From Closterium sp. NIES-65 (lineage: Eukaryota; Streptophyta; Zygnematophyceae; Desmidiales; Closteriaceae): a DNA stretch of 64,000 nt. This document shows, piece by piece, positions 21,221 to 34,500 of the stretch. The stretch spans positions 248,001 through 312,000 of the forward strand of contig CANXME010001993.1 in NCBI GenBank assembly GCA_948144175.1, written 5' to 3'. A program made the translations under genes and the position numbers. Under the pieces are notes generated by a model. That model searched no databases. It was not told the origin of the DNA and was given only the letters and a program-made list of their open reading frames with translations. The first letter of the stretch is position 1. Every line of letters starts with the position of its first letter.

Positions 21221-21439
21221 CTCTCTCTCACCTTCACCAGCGCCGTGTCGTACTTCTTAGTCTTATCCATCATTGGTGCTAGAGATCGTAGGCGAAGTCT
21301 AGACTCCTCGCTACGCACCACCTGCTCATTCATGTCCCTCATGTTCGACGCTCTATACGGTTGCTTCACAAACTCGATGTGTAAGTGTTCATAGAGTTGT
21401 GCACAGTAATTTTTCTGGTACACCGGGGCGCTTTATGGA

Positions 21440-24367
21440 GTCGACGTAATGACTAATGAGGTGCATTTTAATAATGTTCCATTGCGACGCTTGCGTGAAC
21501 TCCACCTGACGTGCAGCCTTGGGATACCATCAATTGGGGCAATGAGCCCTCTACCCCACGGTGCACCGTTGACGGGCCTGACCACGAGCCACGCAAACCA
21601 ACCTTTGTCCTTGGAACTATCCCTGGGACCAACATTCCCCTCTCCATAATTCTCGACAGGGACTCTTTTGGTACTGATGTTGACCACGGTGACGAAGAAG
21701 GAGGTGACGAAGCGGCAACGGAACCCACTGCAGTACCAGAAGAAGACCCTGATGCTGTGCGCGCATGCTACATGCGCACCTCACGACTCTGTGCCAACGA
21801 TGACCGACCTTTGGCACCAGCGCCTCGGTCACCCCTCGCGTATAACGCTGAAAAAATGCATCGAAGCCGACGTGTTTGCGTCTGGCGCACTCCTGCGCCC
21901 AGATGGCACCAAAGTAAGGAGCAGGACACAGCCGCGCAATTGCACCGTCGGCCCCGAATCTGCGCTGAGTCACCAGCCGTTCCCGCCGCTCGAACGTGTA
22001 ACCAACCGCAACCCCAAGCTGCACAAAGTGTACAGCGACTTCCTCAACATGGGGCATTGCAGAATCAACGACGAGCTGTATACGCTCACCTTTGTCAACG
22101 ACGAGGTGTATACGCGGGAATGCGCTATGTCTAGATCGTGAACGTGGAAGCGGGTAGCGGAGCATACGAAGTCTTACGACTCTGGCTGGCGCACGCGCAG
22201 TGGCTGAAAATCTGGCAATCGGACGGCGCAGTGGAATTTAGGAGCAAGGAGCCGCAGTATTACCTGGCGTAGAAGGGAACTCAGCATCAGATTCCCCTCC
22301 CCTAAGCGCACCAGCAGCAAGGCGTAGTCGCGCGCACGAACTGTACACCCATGACGAAGGTGCGGGCGCTGATGAAGCAATCAAAGCTTCCGCAAATATA
22401 CTGAACCTACGCAATTCATCACGCCGTGCGGGTGCACAACCTGCTATCAACCACTGCCATCGCCGGCAATCTGTCTCCGCATCTGAAGTGGACAGGGACC
22501 AAGGGCGACATATCCATGCTCCGCGTGTGGGGATGCATGGTGCAGTATCGCCCGCCAAACATCAACCATCGGGAAATTCGCAAGCCACTCGCGCTGGGGA
22601 ATACAACTCGGCATCAGCCACGAGCACAAGGGGTGGCTCATCCTGGATCTCATCAGCCAAAAGGTCACGAATGCGCGCAACGTCATTTTCTACGAGCGGC
22701 TCTTCCTCGAGCAATCCCGCAAAGACAAGCGGGCGAACGCGAATGGCGTCTATGCCAACAATGGGCACAGCTATGCCACACCTAAAGACGAAGCCGCCGC
22801 AGCTATCCTAGAGCAAGAAACCAGAGGGGAATTTACAACAGGCGATCGCCACAGCATCGACGAGGACGACGACGACGATTCCCATGGAGGAGGAATTGGT
22901 GGATCAGGAGGAAGCAGCAGAGGCGCAGCACCACCAGCACCAACTGAACCAGAGAGCGACGACGATGACGTTCAAGAGGTCGTCCCGCAGCATCGCCACG
23001 ACAGCACTGTTTCTGGACTGCAGCTCCGCACCGCCACCTCAATGACGCCACGTGTCACCGAGCCAAAGAATCCGCGCCAAGCTCTCACGGGACTACACAG
23101 CAAGGAATGGCATGAGGCAATGGATGCAGAAATCAAGGCACTCGAGTCCCACGACACCTGGGTGCTCGTCGACCTTGCCGTTGTCAAGGGGAGAAGAATC
23201 CTCTCCGGAAAATGGGTCTTATGCGTGAAGACCGCAGCAGACGGCACGATCGAGCGATTCAAGGTGTGTTGGGTTGTGCGCGGCTACGATCAGTGGCACG
23301 GCATTGACTTTGACCAGACATTTGCCCCGGTCAGTTGTCACACTTCCGTCAGAAACTTGCTCGCCATCGCCACCACAAGGCACTTCTGATTTCGACAGAT
23401 CGACGTGAAGAACGCGCGTTCCTCTGCTCGTTAGTGGATGCTGTAACCTACGTGGAGCAGCCGCACACATATGGTGAGGGAGATTCACGCGTGTGCCAGC
23501 TACGGGATCAAACAGGCACCAAGGCTCTGGCAGTAATACCCGCACAACATACTGCTTGAGATAGGCTTCAAGCAGCTGCCTCACGATCCCGGGATGTACC
23601 GCCACGACTTCCGCGATGAATACATCCTGCTAATGGTAAACGTCGATGACCTCCTCTACACAGGGTCAAGCAACGAGCTGCTTGAGCAGTTCGAGAAGAA
23701 TCTCGCGAAGCGCGTCGACATCACCTGCAACTATAACTTGACGCAGTTCCTTGGGCTTAACATTCCCTATTCACCAAAAGCTATTCACCTCTCAGCAGCC
23801 AAGTATGCAGAAAAACTTGGCAAACGGTTCAACATTGTGCCTGCGCCGCTCTCCATGCCTTACCACACCCCGGGACCGAATCACAAACCTGACAACAAAA
23901 CCCTATCCCCAGCTGGACTCCAAACTTACCAGAAGCAGCTGGGATGCCTGCTCTTCGCCTCTGTCACCTGCAGGCCCGATCTCTCGTACATCACGAGCCG
24001 ATTGGCTCAGTACTCACGCAAACCAACGGCTGAGAATCTTCTAGATCTTCAGCGTGCCTTGCGATTCTTCATCTCCACGCCCAATGTCGGACTCTGCTAC
24101 TCCACAGTCCCCACCGCACCTTTCAACCTTATCGGCTACGTGGAAGCCGACAACAATCGACGGTCCAGGGCCGGTTTCCTGTTTCGCCTCAAGCCTAGTG
24201 GCCCCATCTCCTCGAACTCACAGAAGCAGGAGTTAGTTGCCCTATCATCGGCGGAAGCCGAATTCATCGCAGCAACAGCAACCGTTCGCGAAGGCCTCTA
24301 GCTACATGAGCTATTGCAGGAGGCAAAGGTTCCAACTGTGCCGAACTTCCGCCTGCACTGCGCCCCT
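21440..24367 (+). mobile_element. Old Copia element C, 5' piece
   Basis: Eroded Ty1/Copia pol on the + strand, of a lineage distinct from A and B (less GC-rich, no Gly repeats). Visible parts in order: integrase zinc region DLWHQRLGHPSRITLKKCIE near 21800, integrase core pieces near 22030-22560, RT start DAEIKALESHDTWVLVDLA and WVVRGYDQWHGIDFDQTFAPV near 23120-23330, VNVDDLLYTGS near 23640, and RNase H SSAEAEFIAATATVREGL near 24250-24300. No gag, protease or 5' LTR was found. It is broken in many places (of the order of ten) and is the oldest element here together with J. Its 3' end continues at 38199, beyond Copia D. Confidence 0.85.
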
Positions 24368-24500
24368 TGTCAAAAAGGCTAGGCAGGAATGAATAAAAAA
24401 GGACAAAGCTGAGTACAAGTATGAAACCCTAAAGGAACTATACCCCATATTGGCTACCCCACTACAGCCTACATATATATAACACATATATAGCTTGACA
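24368..24500 (-). repeat. Copia D 3' LTR
   Basis: 133 bp with the shared LTR core, followed by the conserved hairpin polypurine tract (rc of CACCCCCATAGGCAAAGTGG). Confidence 0.9.
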
Positions 24501-24749
24501 CACCCCCATAGGCAAAGTGGGGGAGAGCAAGGGCTCACAAGACCAGTCAAGAAAAGCAAAGAAAGCTCAGGGTGGATCACAACGTCACCATACACACTGA
24601 GCACAAGTAAAGGGCCACAACGCCAGTTCACATGCAGAGGTATATATGCAACAACAGCACAGTGATCACTACCTAGCAAGAGCAAGCATGTAGGTATATA
24701 TATATATACATATATACATATATATATATCACAATAAAAGCAGAGCCTA

Positions 24750-27700
24750 GAGCAAGTGAGGAAACGTAGGCACAAGGCCTAACAAAGTACAAAAGCGCTG
24801 ATGATGACCAGACGGAAGTGCCTTGGTGAATATATCCGCAGTGTTGGCCTGAGTGGCCACATGAGCAAGATGAAGCTGACCACACTGCTGCAACTCTCGA
24901 GCAAGGAAGTAACGCAGAGCGATGTGCTTCGTTCTATGCTTCAAGTCTGTGCTCCTGACACAAGGCAAAGGCGGCCTTGTTGTCTACGTACAAAACTAGA
25001 GGAGAACGAGGCCACTCTCCCAAGTCGGTGAGCAGGTAGGTGAGCCAGCGTAGCTCCTGTGCCGCCATGGCTATGGCGTAGATCTCAGCCTCACAACTGG
25101 AGCTGAGAACAGAAGACGAGCTTGTAGACCGCCACGAAACAGAACCAGAGCCAAGGCTGAACGTCTAACCCTGTGACGACCGCTGCGTAGCTAGGTCGTC
25201 GACCCAAGAAGCGTCTGAGTGCCCACTCAGGACAACTTGGCTCCGCCCTCCAAGCACGAGCCCCATGCCCGATGTACTGCACAAGTAGCGCAGTACCCTC
25301 TTAGCAGCATCCATGTGCACCTTTCGGTGCCTACCAGGAGCCACGTAGTGAGCCAAAAGGCCAAGAGGGTACGCAAGGTCAGGTCGAGTGCAGGTCATCA
25401 AGTACATGAGGCAGCCCACTAGCTCTGGGTACGAACCACTCGGCTCTACGGACTCGTCCGAAGGTCGAACTGAGAGCGAGTGGCCTATAGCCAGAGAAGT
25501 GGGGTGTGGCGAGGACCAGGTGAAGCCGAAGTGCTGAAGGACCTGCACCATGTGTGACTGAGTTAGTGTGATGGTGCGCCGTGCTCTGTCGCGGGTGATA
25601 TGCAAGCCAAGGTAGCTGCGCAACTCACCCAGGTCTATGCACGTGAGCTCCGACTTAACAGGGCAAACGCTTCAGTGTCAGCAGTGGGAAAGACCAAGTT
25701 GTCGACGTACACGAGGATGTAGAATGGCGGCAGCGAAGTGTCGGTGCGCAGAAACAGCGACGGGTCAGCACAGGAAGGCGCGAACCCAAGAGTCGCAAGC
25801 GTCGTCCTCAGTGTGTCATGCCACTAACGAGGCACCTGGCGGAGACCGTAGACTGGTCAACGGAGGCTCTACTGGGTACCAGGTGGGAACAACCCAGTGA
25901 AGCCAGGTGGGCGGCGCAGCCAGATCTCCTCGTGCAGACTGCCCTGTAAGAAGGTTGTGCTGAAGTCAAGAGAGTGAGCCTCGTAGTCACGCTGAGCGGC
26001 GACGTGCAGCAGCACCCGAAGAGTGGTCATCTTCGGGGTGGGGGAGAAGGTATGGAAGAAGTCAACTCCCTCTCGCTGACTGAAGCCTTGTGCAACGTAA
26101 CAAGCCTTGAAGACAGGCGGGGAGCCCGGCGGCCACTTCACCCTGAAAATCCACATGCCATCAACGATGTTCGCCTTAGGAGGGGGAACCTCATCGACGT
26201 AAGTGCCCATGGATTCCAGGATGCAATCTCTGCGTCCATGGCTGTCTCCCACTGAGAGGAGTAGGGACCCGCGATCGCCTCAGCGTAAGAACGCGGAGTC
26301 AGGATGTCTGGTGCATCCGGGTCTCCCTCAGGGGCAAGTAGCATGGCCACGAGATGAGGCGCAGCGGCTGGAAGATACTCAAAGTCCTTCTGCCTATCCT
26401 CAAGGACGTCCATGCCAAGAGCACACTTACCCCCGACGGACGGAGGACAGACAGATTCAGACGCAGCAACAAGACTAGCAGTGTAGTCTAAACGACAGGC
26501 AGCAGCAAAGTCAACAAGCTCACCGACTAAGGCAGACGCAGCAGTGGACTCAAACGAAGGGTCAGTGACAACATTGGCAAGCAGACGCGTGACAGTAGGG
26601 CTAGCAGCACGAACGCTGTCAGACTCAGGGTCCGAAACGGCAGGCAAAGATGACGCAGGAAGGGACGGCAGGGGAACACGCTGCGGAGTAGTGGAAGGAC
26701 GCAGGGCCATGAAGTGCATGCCGGATACAGCCGGCGGACGCTCACGAGGAACACGATGACCAGTACGACCCGTGCGGACAGTGCAAACAGGCGAGACAGG
26801 ACGAGACGCCGGCTCACGACGCTCAGTAAGACCTCCGGTCTACTTAGTGTTAGGAGAAGGAGCAGGCAGCGGTGAGGCAGGCTGTAACCGAAGACCAGTA
26901 GAAGACGGAAGGCTAAGATCTTGGCGAAGCTCGTAGTCAGGCGGTGGCAAAGACGAAGGTGATGGCGGAGCGAAGAACAGTCATGGCTATGCAGTGCCAC
27001 CAGCACCAGTAGCTCCAGCACCTCCAGTAGCTCCAGAACCTCCAGCTCCAGCGCCTCCAACGCAAGCACCTCCAGCTGCTCCAAAACCTCTAGCGCCAGC
27101 ACCTCCAGTACCAGCACCTCCAGCAGCTCCAGAACCTCCAGCTCCAGCGCCTCCAGCGCCAGCACCTCCAGCAGCTCCAGAACCTCCAGCTCCAGCGCCT
27201 CCAGTACCAGTACCTCCAACAGCTCCAGTACCTCTAGCGCCAGCACCCGAAGTACCTTCGCCACCAGCAGCAGCACCCCCAGAACCAGCACTTCCAGTCC
27301 CAGGGTCTCCACCCCCAGTGTCGACAGCAGCACCTCCATGTCTAGCAGTACCTCCAGCCCCAGCAGCTCCAGTACCTCCAGGACGAGCACCTCCGGGACC
27401 AGCGGCTCCAGCAACTCCAGTAGAAGCGCCCCCAGTAGCAGGGCCACCAGATCCAGCACTTCCAACGCCAACACCTCCCGCAGCAGGGCCCCCAGCTCCA
27501 ACAGCGCGACCCTGACGGCTAACGTACCACTCACGCAGCTGCTGTGGAGAGAGAGGTACACGCCAATGAGAGTGCTGCGGCGAGGCACAAACGGAGCGAC
27601 TTTGGAGGTGGCCACTCCAAGGAGAATGCTCACCAGGCGCAGCACCCCCAGACTTCGCACCCGCAGTATCAGCACCCCCAGGCTCCTCACGCTCAGGCTC

Positions 27701-28905
27701 AGCACCTCCAGGCTCCGCACGCTCAGGCCCAGCACCCCCAGGCTCCGCACCCCCAGGCTCAGCACCCCCAGGAGCAGCACCCCGAGCAGGACAACCCCCA
27801 GCAAGGCGTGAGTCACCAGTGACCTCAACCGGCTCAGTCAAGGGAGGAGGGTCTACCTGAGACACACGCGAAGGAGCAGGACCTGGAGCGGGGAGGGGGG
27901 CTACCTGGGGAGGACCTTGCGCAGTGGAGAGGGGCAATGCCGTAGGGAAAGAGACGGTAAAAGGGGACCGAGTCGTCAAAGTTGACGTCCTGAGTCGCAA
28001 AGACACGGCGCGAGTTGGGGTCATAAAACGGCCAGCCAGGTGCGTCAAGGGGAAAGCCAAGGAAGACACAGGGAAAGGCGTGATGGGAGAGCTTGTCCGC
28101 AATGGTATCGCGGACAAAGGCACGAGCACCCCAGACTCGGAATCGCGATGCATCGCCAACCTCCCCCGTCCATTGTAGTGTGGGCGAAGTCTCCGGCACG
28201 GAGACACGGGGCCAGAGGTTGAGCTGATGCGTGGCGTACCGGATCGCAAACGACCACAGAAAACGGGGGGCAGCCGCATGGATCATGGAGGTACGAGCGA
28301 CCTCCATGACTAAGCCAATGCGGCGCTCAGCAACCCAATTCTGCGGCGGAGAGGTGGGAAGCGTGAAAAACTGGCGGATGCCGTGCTCCTCACAGAAGGC
28401 TCGCAAGAGGTCGGAGGTGAACTCACCACCTCTGTCAAAGTGGAGACACAGGATAGGAAAGTCCGACTCAAACCGCTCGCGGAGCTGGAGACGAACAGCG
28501 CGGATCCAGGGGATCAAAACAGAAGGGACGTCCCCCTTGCGTTGCAAGAGGAAGATCATGGTGTAACGCATATAGTCGTCGACTACCAGCAGGAAGTACC
28601 ACTTGCGGCCCAGCCCCTAGACGCGGGCAAGGCCCCACACGTCCAGGTGGAGAGTCTGCAGTGGAGCCTCTCTGGGAGGGAACGAGGAGGAGTGAGGAGC
28701 GGCGCGCTGCCGCCCCTCGACACAAGGAATGGAGGGCGGCACAGGCGAGGTAGGGAGGGAGGGTAGAGACCTGGGAAGACCAGAGACCAGGTAGCGAGAG
28801 TGCATGTCACGAAGGCAAGGCAAGGAGGGGTTACCAAGGCGGTGGTGCCAAAGGAGAGTCTGGTGCGATAGGCGGCGACACTCACACTGGGTAGCTACCT
28901 GAGCG
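24750..28905 (-). pseudogene. Copia D pol remnant (IN-RT-RH)
   Basis: Reads right to left: integrase HHCC region WHHRLGNPSLPCLRD near 28850-28800 and core CLHFDRGGEFTSDLL near 28430; EPGGAEPGG linker and a block of GAGAGGSGAAGG-type repeats near 27800-27000; RT from about 26250 (GMWIFRVKWPPGSPPVFKAC, FSQREGVDFFHTFSPTPKM) with a YVDD site near 25705; RNase H with HSDASWVDDLATQRSSQG near 25200 and LKHRTKHIALRYFLAREL near 24930, ending ADIFTKALPSG. All blocks are related to A, B and K but degraded, with many breaks. Confidence 0.85.
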
Positions 28906-28916
28906 GACGCGGACAC

Positions 28917-30100
28917 TGTCGTGAAACTAACACAATAGGTAGTTAGGAGAATAGTTCGGCCTAGGCTTAGTAGCCTAGGCCAAGGAGGATCGAGTTGGTT
29001 GTGCCAAGGGTGTCGAGAGAGTTTCGGGAAAAGTGAGTGGTTCACTATAGGTTTGCAATCACATATATGCAAGTGAACAAAGGTGCACCACCTAACACAG
29101 TTTGTAATAACTACACTAACTACAGCTACAGGCAGTTACAAATATATACTCTGACACTCCCCCATAACTGCCTACAGCAGGAGTTTGTGCAGAACACAAC
29201 CTGCAGGGGTACACAAATAGCAGGAGCAGCAGGTAGGTAGGTAGGTAAGGATATCCTGGAGGTACTGCTAGACATGGAGGTGCTGCTGCGGGGTCGTAAG
29301 GGTCTCGCTCGGATATCGATGCAGCTGCATCTGGCCGCCGCCAGAGACTCCGAGCCGAACAGCTCCAAAGTGACAAACACTGCGGATGCCACCGCCGCCA
29401 CCGCTCCCACCACCGCCGTGAAGAGAAGTCATGCAACCAGCAGGGCGGACGGGCAACACGGCAGGCTGGGGCAGCCCGCACGGGCGACCCGACGGGCACG
29501 GGTAGCGCGGACGTAGGCAGGGGCAGCGCGCGCACAGGCAGGGGCAGCGCGCGTGCAGGCAGGGGCCGCGCGCGCGCTGCAAGAAGTGGCGCGCTGGCCA
29601 GCAGGGGCCGCGCACGAGCAGGCTAAGGCTGCGCGCGGGCGGCGAGGGCGGCGCGCGGGCCAGCAGGGCCGCGCGCGAGCAGGCGAAGGCTGCGCGCAGG
29701 CGGCGAGGGCGGCGCGCGGTCGGGCAGAGGCAGCGCGCGGGCAGCGAGGGCCTGCAGGGGTGGCGCGCTGGCCTTACGGGCCTGCAGGGGCGGCGCGCGG
29801 GCCTTACGGGCCTGCAGGGGTGGTGCGCTGGCCTTATGGGCCTGCAGGGGCGGCGCACGGGCCTTACGGGCCTGCAGGGGTGGCGCGCAAGCTGCGAAGG
29901 CGGCGCGCGCGTAGCTAGGGCAGCGCGCGGGGGAGCAGCGTGCAAGGCAGAAGCAGGCAGCGTGAGGGCTGCAGGACGGCGCACGCAGCGCAGCACGTCA
30001 CAAGGCAAGGCAGGGCAAGGCGCGCGCAGGTCAACACGTGGGGTAGCGCGGTAACCGCAACGGTAGGTGGGCCCGAAAAAAAAAAAAAAAAAAAAAAAAC
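28917..30100 (-). mobile_element. Copia fragment F (3' LTR plus leader and gag start)
   Basis: Inside D, directly beyond its integrase, a sequence of about 241 bp (28917-29157) has LTR features on the - strand: TGTCAG start, CGACA end, preceded by a polypurine tract TTATGGGGGAG. Beyond it is a short remnant with MQLHRYPSETLTTPQQ (compare MQLQRRPRESLTPEQLREWY in Copia I), then GC-rich repeats of about 30 bp (29750-29890, GGGCCTTACGGGCCTGCAGG) and a T23-type leader run at about 30076. No second LTR is visible. I read it as a broken insertion into D whose 5' end is lost; it could also be a recombinant join. Confidence 0.5.
29500..29900. repeat. GC-rich leader repeat of fragment F
   Basis: Degenerate units with GGCGCGCGGGC, becoming a regular unit of about 30 bp from 29750, each with GGCCTTACGGGCCTGCAGG. 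Same position and style as the leader repeats of A, B, E and I but a different unit. Confidence 0.8.
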
Positions 30101-30109
30101 AAGAGGCGA

Positions 30110-31151
30110 CGAAATCGTCTTAGGGTTGCGAAGCTGTTTTGCAAAAACACATATTTTATCTGGTTTAGAACTTATACACAACTTGATGCTTGTAACTTTA
30201 ATGTTGTTTGTTCTGTATGGGTTTGTAAAATGGTTGCACAAAGTATCGAACCCTACACCTTCCGATAACAGGACAACCTACAACGATTGCGACAGACGCG
30301 CTATTAACAACCTATGAAATATTATCTTCATTGTGAGTTCAAAAGCCGTTTGTAGGTTCGATAACTTTCACATGCTTCGAACCTGCAATCTCTCAATTGC
30401 TCAACCATTTTCTACCGTGTGCGCCAAGGCATCTGCGATGTGCAACTGTCGCAATGTTTTATACAGCGATTATTGCGACGCGATTGAACCAGCCCAAGGG
30501 TTTCAATTTCTCCTTTTCTTCTCTCACGTCCCCTTGCTGGTGGAGCTTGATTGACACCCGCCCACCAGTCACGATCTAGTACCACGATAAGGTGAGAAAC
30601 GTTCTAAGCTATCAACTAGGACTAACTTAGATGATTATAAGCTAGACTAGGACTAACGTAAGAAATAAGCGCGACGAATTTGACGCTACTTTAGGGTTTG
30701 AATGCTCTTTTTCTCCTCCCTTTCCTCTCGCTGCTGAAGCTTTTCCCAACTTACACCCTCTAGTCACGCTGCTCCTACCTACCACTAACAGGTCAGAACC
30801 CTAGGCTATTAAGTAGAAGTAAGTTAGTTGTTAAAAGCTAGACTAACCGTAATCTCGTATCCTAGTCTTAATCGCGTGTCCTTAGGTTCTAAGCTCTTAG
30901 TTTAGGTTTCAGCATTTCCTGTAATCTTTTGGCTAAACTAAGCTAAGAATGTGATTGTCTTTTAGTTGTCGACAGCCCATGATATAGTTCGTTAGATCTT
31001 GCTGTTATGGCATGTTTAGAAGCCTAAGCACGTCATATGTGCTGACGTGCACGTCATTTAATCACGTGTGCTGTGTTTGTCTCTTTCCGCTTCCTTAATT
31101 GCGTTGTTCACTCTGTTTCTTATGCTTGTACCGTCTTCTCACCGTTCATTC
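30110..31151. other. AT-rich intron-like segment inside Copia D, left part
   Basis: About 1 kb without coding sign, with a base composition quite unlike the elements around it. It has a diverged tandem duplication (about 30498-30656 and 30693-30851), each copy starting near GGGTTT, holding a pyrimidine-rich stretch and ending with splice-donor-like AAG|GTGAGAA or CAG|GTCAGAA followed by CTAACTTAG/CTAAC motifs. Copia E interrupts it at 31152. It may be 5' UTR and intron DNA from a host gene. No function can be given. Confidence 0.5.
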
Positions 31152-31280
31152 TGTGAAAATGAACGAGGATGAATGCACTATGAAAGAGTTGGGTACAAGT
31201 ACTAACCCTAATTGGGTTGTACCCCATATAGGCTACCCCACTACAGCCTACACAAAAGCATAAGCTATAATGTTCTGACA
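31152..31280 (-). repeat. Copia E 3' LTR
   Basis: 129 bp, TGTG...GACA in + orientation, shared core with AACCCTAATTGGGTT palindrome. Followed by the conserved hairpin polypurine tract. Confidence 0.93.
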
Positions 31281-31559
31281 CACCCCCATAAGCAAAGTGG
31301 GGGAGTACAAGGGATCACAAGACCAGTCAAGCAAAGTAAAGCAAAGCAAGCTCAGCGTGGATCACAAAGTCACCACACATTCCGAGCACAAGGTCAAGGC
31401 CACAAGGCCAGTTCACATGCAGGAGTACATATACATATAAAAGGCTAGACAAACAAGAGCAGGTGTATATATATATGTAACAGTACAAGCAAGGTCAAGA
31501 GGTGAGCAAGTGAGGCAAGGCAGGCACAAGACCCAGCTGAGTACAGAAGCGCTAATGAT

Positions 31560-34500
31560 CACAAGGCGCAAGCGCCTTGGTGAAGATATCAGCAGTGTTG
31601 GCCTCAGAGGCCACGTACGCAAGACGCAGCTGACCACGTTGTTGCAGCTCACGAGCAAGGAAGTAGCGGAGAGCAATGTGCTTCGTTCTGTGCTCCAGTC
31701 TCTGCTCTCGATACAAGGACCTGCTGCACCATGTGTGACTGAGTCAGGGTAATGGTGCGGCATGCTCTGTCCCGGGTGATCTACAAGCCAAGGTAGCTGC
31801 GCAGTTCACCCAGGTATGTGCACGTGTGTCTCTTCTGCAGCTTGGACTTCACGTGGGCGAGTCCAGCAGTGTTAGCTGTGGCAAAGACCAAGTCGTCGAC
31901 GTACACGAGGATGTAGAACGGCGGCAAAGAAGTGTCGGTGCGCAGAAACAGCGACGGGTCGGCAGTAGAGGGAGCAAACCCAAGAGCCGCAAGTGTAGTC
32001 CTCAGTGTGTCGTGCCACTCACGCGGTGCCTAGCGGAGACCGTAGACTGGCCACTGGAGGCTCCACTGGGTGCTAGGAGGAAAACACCCAGTGAAGCCAG
32101 GTGGGCGGCGCAGCCAGATCTCCTCATACAGGCTGCCCTGCAGGAAAGCTGTGCTGAAGTCAAGAGAGTGAAGCTCGTAGTCACGGTGAGCAGCTATGTG
32201 CAGCAGTACCCAAAGAGTGGTCATCTTCGGGGTGGGAGAGAAGGTCTGAAAGTAGTCAACTCCCTGCCGCTGACTGAAGCCACGAGCCACGTAACGCCCC
32301 TTGAAGACAGGCGGAGAACCCGGCGGCCGCTTCACCCTGAAAATCCACATGCCACTGACGGTGTTCGCCCCAGGTGAGGGAACCTCGTCGACGTAGGTGC
32401 CTGTGGACTTCCAGGAAGCCATCTCTGCGTCCATGGTTGACTGCCACTGAGAGGAGTAGGGACCCTCGATCGGCTCAGCGTACGATCGAGGAGTCGGGAT
32501 GTCAAGTGCATCCAGGTCTCCCTTAGGGGTAAGCAGTACGAACACGAGATGAGGTGAAGCAGCAGCCAGACACTGGAACTCCTCCTGCCTGTCCTCAAGG
32601 ACGTCCGTGCCAAGGGCACACTCACCCCCGACGGACGGAGGACAGACAGACTCAGGCTCAGCAACAAGATTGCCCCAGCGGCAGCACCAGCACCAGCAGC
32701 ACCTCCAGCTCCAGTACCTCCAGCAGCACCAGTAGCACCCCCAGCAGGACCGCCTCCAGGACCGACAGCAGTAGCCTCCGCGCCAACACCCGCAGCAGCT
32801 CCAACTCCAGAAGTACCCGCAGGCCCAGCAGCTCCAGTACTCTTAGTACGAGCACCTCCGGGACCCGCGGCACCAGCACCCTCAGCAGCAGCAGAACCTC
32901 CAGTACCCGCAGCACCTCCAGCTCCAGCAGCTCGCCTCCAGCGCCGGGCAAACCACTCACACAGCTCTTGTGGAAAGAGTTGCTCCCGGCGAGACAAGGC
33001 ACCCGGAGAACCGCAAGGATCAGCACCCCCATAGTCAGCACCCCCAGGCTCATCACTCCCAGGCTCAGCACCCCCAGGCTGAGCACCCCCTAGCTCAGTA
33101 CCCCCAGCGGCAGCACCAGCACCAGCAGCACCTCCAGCTCTAGTACCTCCAGCAGCACAAGTAGCACCACCAGCAGGACCGCCTCCAGGACCGACACCAG
33201 TAGCCTCCGCGCCAACACCCGCAGCAGCTCCAACTCCAGAGGTACCCTCAGGCCCAACAGCTCCAGTACTCCCAGTACGAGCACCTCCAGGACCCGCGGC
33301 ACCAGCACCCTCAGCAGCAGCAGAACCTCCAGTACCCGCAGCACCTCCAGCTCCAGCAGCTCGCCTCCAGCGCCGGGCAAACCACTCACGCAGCTCCTGT
33401 GGAGAGAGTGGCTCCCGGCGAGATGAGGCACCCGGAGAACCGCCAGGCACAGCACCGCGAGACGCCACATGAGTTGGCCCAGCTCCCTCAGGTTCAGCAC
33501 CTCCAGGCTCAGAACCTCCAGGCGTAGCACTCCCAGGCTCAGCACCCTCAGCAGCACCAGAGTCACCAGTGACCTCGACAGGCTCAACAGAGTCTACCTG
33601 GGACACACCTGAAGGGGCAGGACCCTGAGGGGGGAGGGGGTCTACCGGGGGGGGACCTGGCACAAGGAAGAACGGTGGCGGGGGGAGGGACTGAGTGCGG
33701 TAGGGGAAGAGACGGTAGTAGGGGACCGGCTCGTCGAACGTGATGTCCTGGGAGGACAGAACACGGCGAGAGGTGGGGTGGTAGAACTGCCACCCTGGCG
33801 CGTTAGGGGGGAAACCCAGGAAGACGCAGGGAGCAGCACGAGGGGACAGCTTGTTCGCACACAAGTCGCGGACAAACGCCCGAGATCCCCAGACACGGAA
33901 CGCAGACACATCGCCAACCTTCCCCGTCCACAGCAAAGCTGGGGAGGTCTCCGGCATGAAGACCCTGGGCTGAAGGTTGATCTGATGCGCCGCGTACCGG
34001 ACCGCAAACGGCCACAGAAAATGGGGGGCAGCCGCATGCATCATGGACGTACGGGCGACGTCCATGACCATGCCAATGCGGCGCTCAGCAATCCCATTTT
34101 GCTGTGGAGAGTCCGGAAGCGTGAAGGTCTGGCGGATGCCTTGTGCACGACAATAGGCTCGCAGAAGGCCAGAGGAGAACTCTCCTCCTCTGTCAGAGTG
34201 CAGGCGAGGAACAGGAAAGTCCGAGCCGAAGCTCTGCCTGAGCTGGAGACGAGCTGCGCGGATCCAGTCGATCAACACCTCAGCGACATCACCCTTGATG
34301 CGCAAGGGGAAGACTGTGGTGTAACGCGACTAGTCGTCAACCACCAGCAGGAAGTAGCGCTCGTGACCCTGTCCGCGAACGCGGGCCGGGCCCCACACGT
34401 CCATGTGAAGCGTCTGCAGCGGGGCCTCTGTCGGAGGAAACTGAGAGGAGTGAGGGGCAGCCCGCTGCCGCCCCTCGACACAGGGAACGCAGGTAGGGCC

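Larger units (their letters stand above)
19715..21435 (-). pseudogene. DNA-transposon transposase remnant with introns
   Basis: Three exon-like blocks read on the - strand. Block 1 (about 21430-21232) contains YEHLHIEFVKQPYRASNMRD and RSEESRLRLRSLAPMMD and ends AAG|GTGAGA. Block 2 (about 20440-20205) contains APYVEPWKLDVKCDTPLL and DLKDFRKALNLAP and ends TTTGG|GTGAGT. Block 3 (20104-19715) follows TTTTCTCTAG and contains HHGREWYSDVAVQGKGAAGY, YAYIRYYDRLEARD and VIATSSILRVVHL. The LHIxxxKxPYRASNxRD and WY...ILRxVHL patterns recall the C-terminal part of KDZ-type transposases; this is a family guess from memory. Blocks 2 and 3 do not join in one frame with the best splice sites, so it is probably dead. 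The LINE inserted within block 3. Confidence 0.45.

Noticed and set aside
29268-30008. RPCRPVRP repeat protein
   Set aside because: Frame through the leader repeat of fragment F; only the short MQLHRYPSETLTTPQQ part resembles gag.
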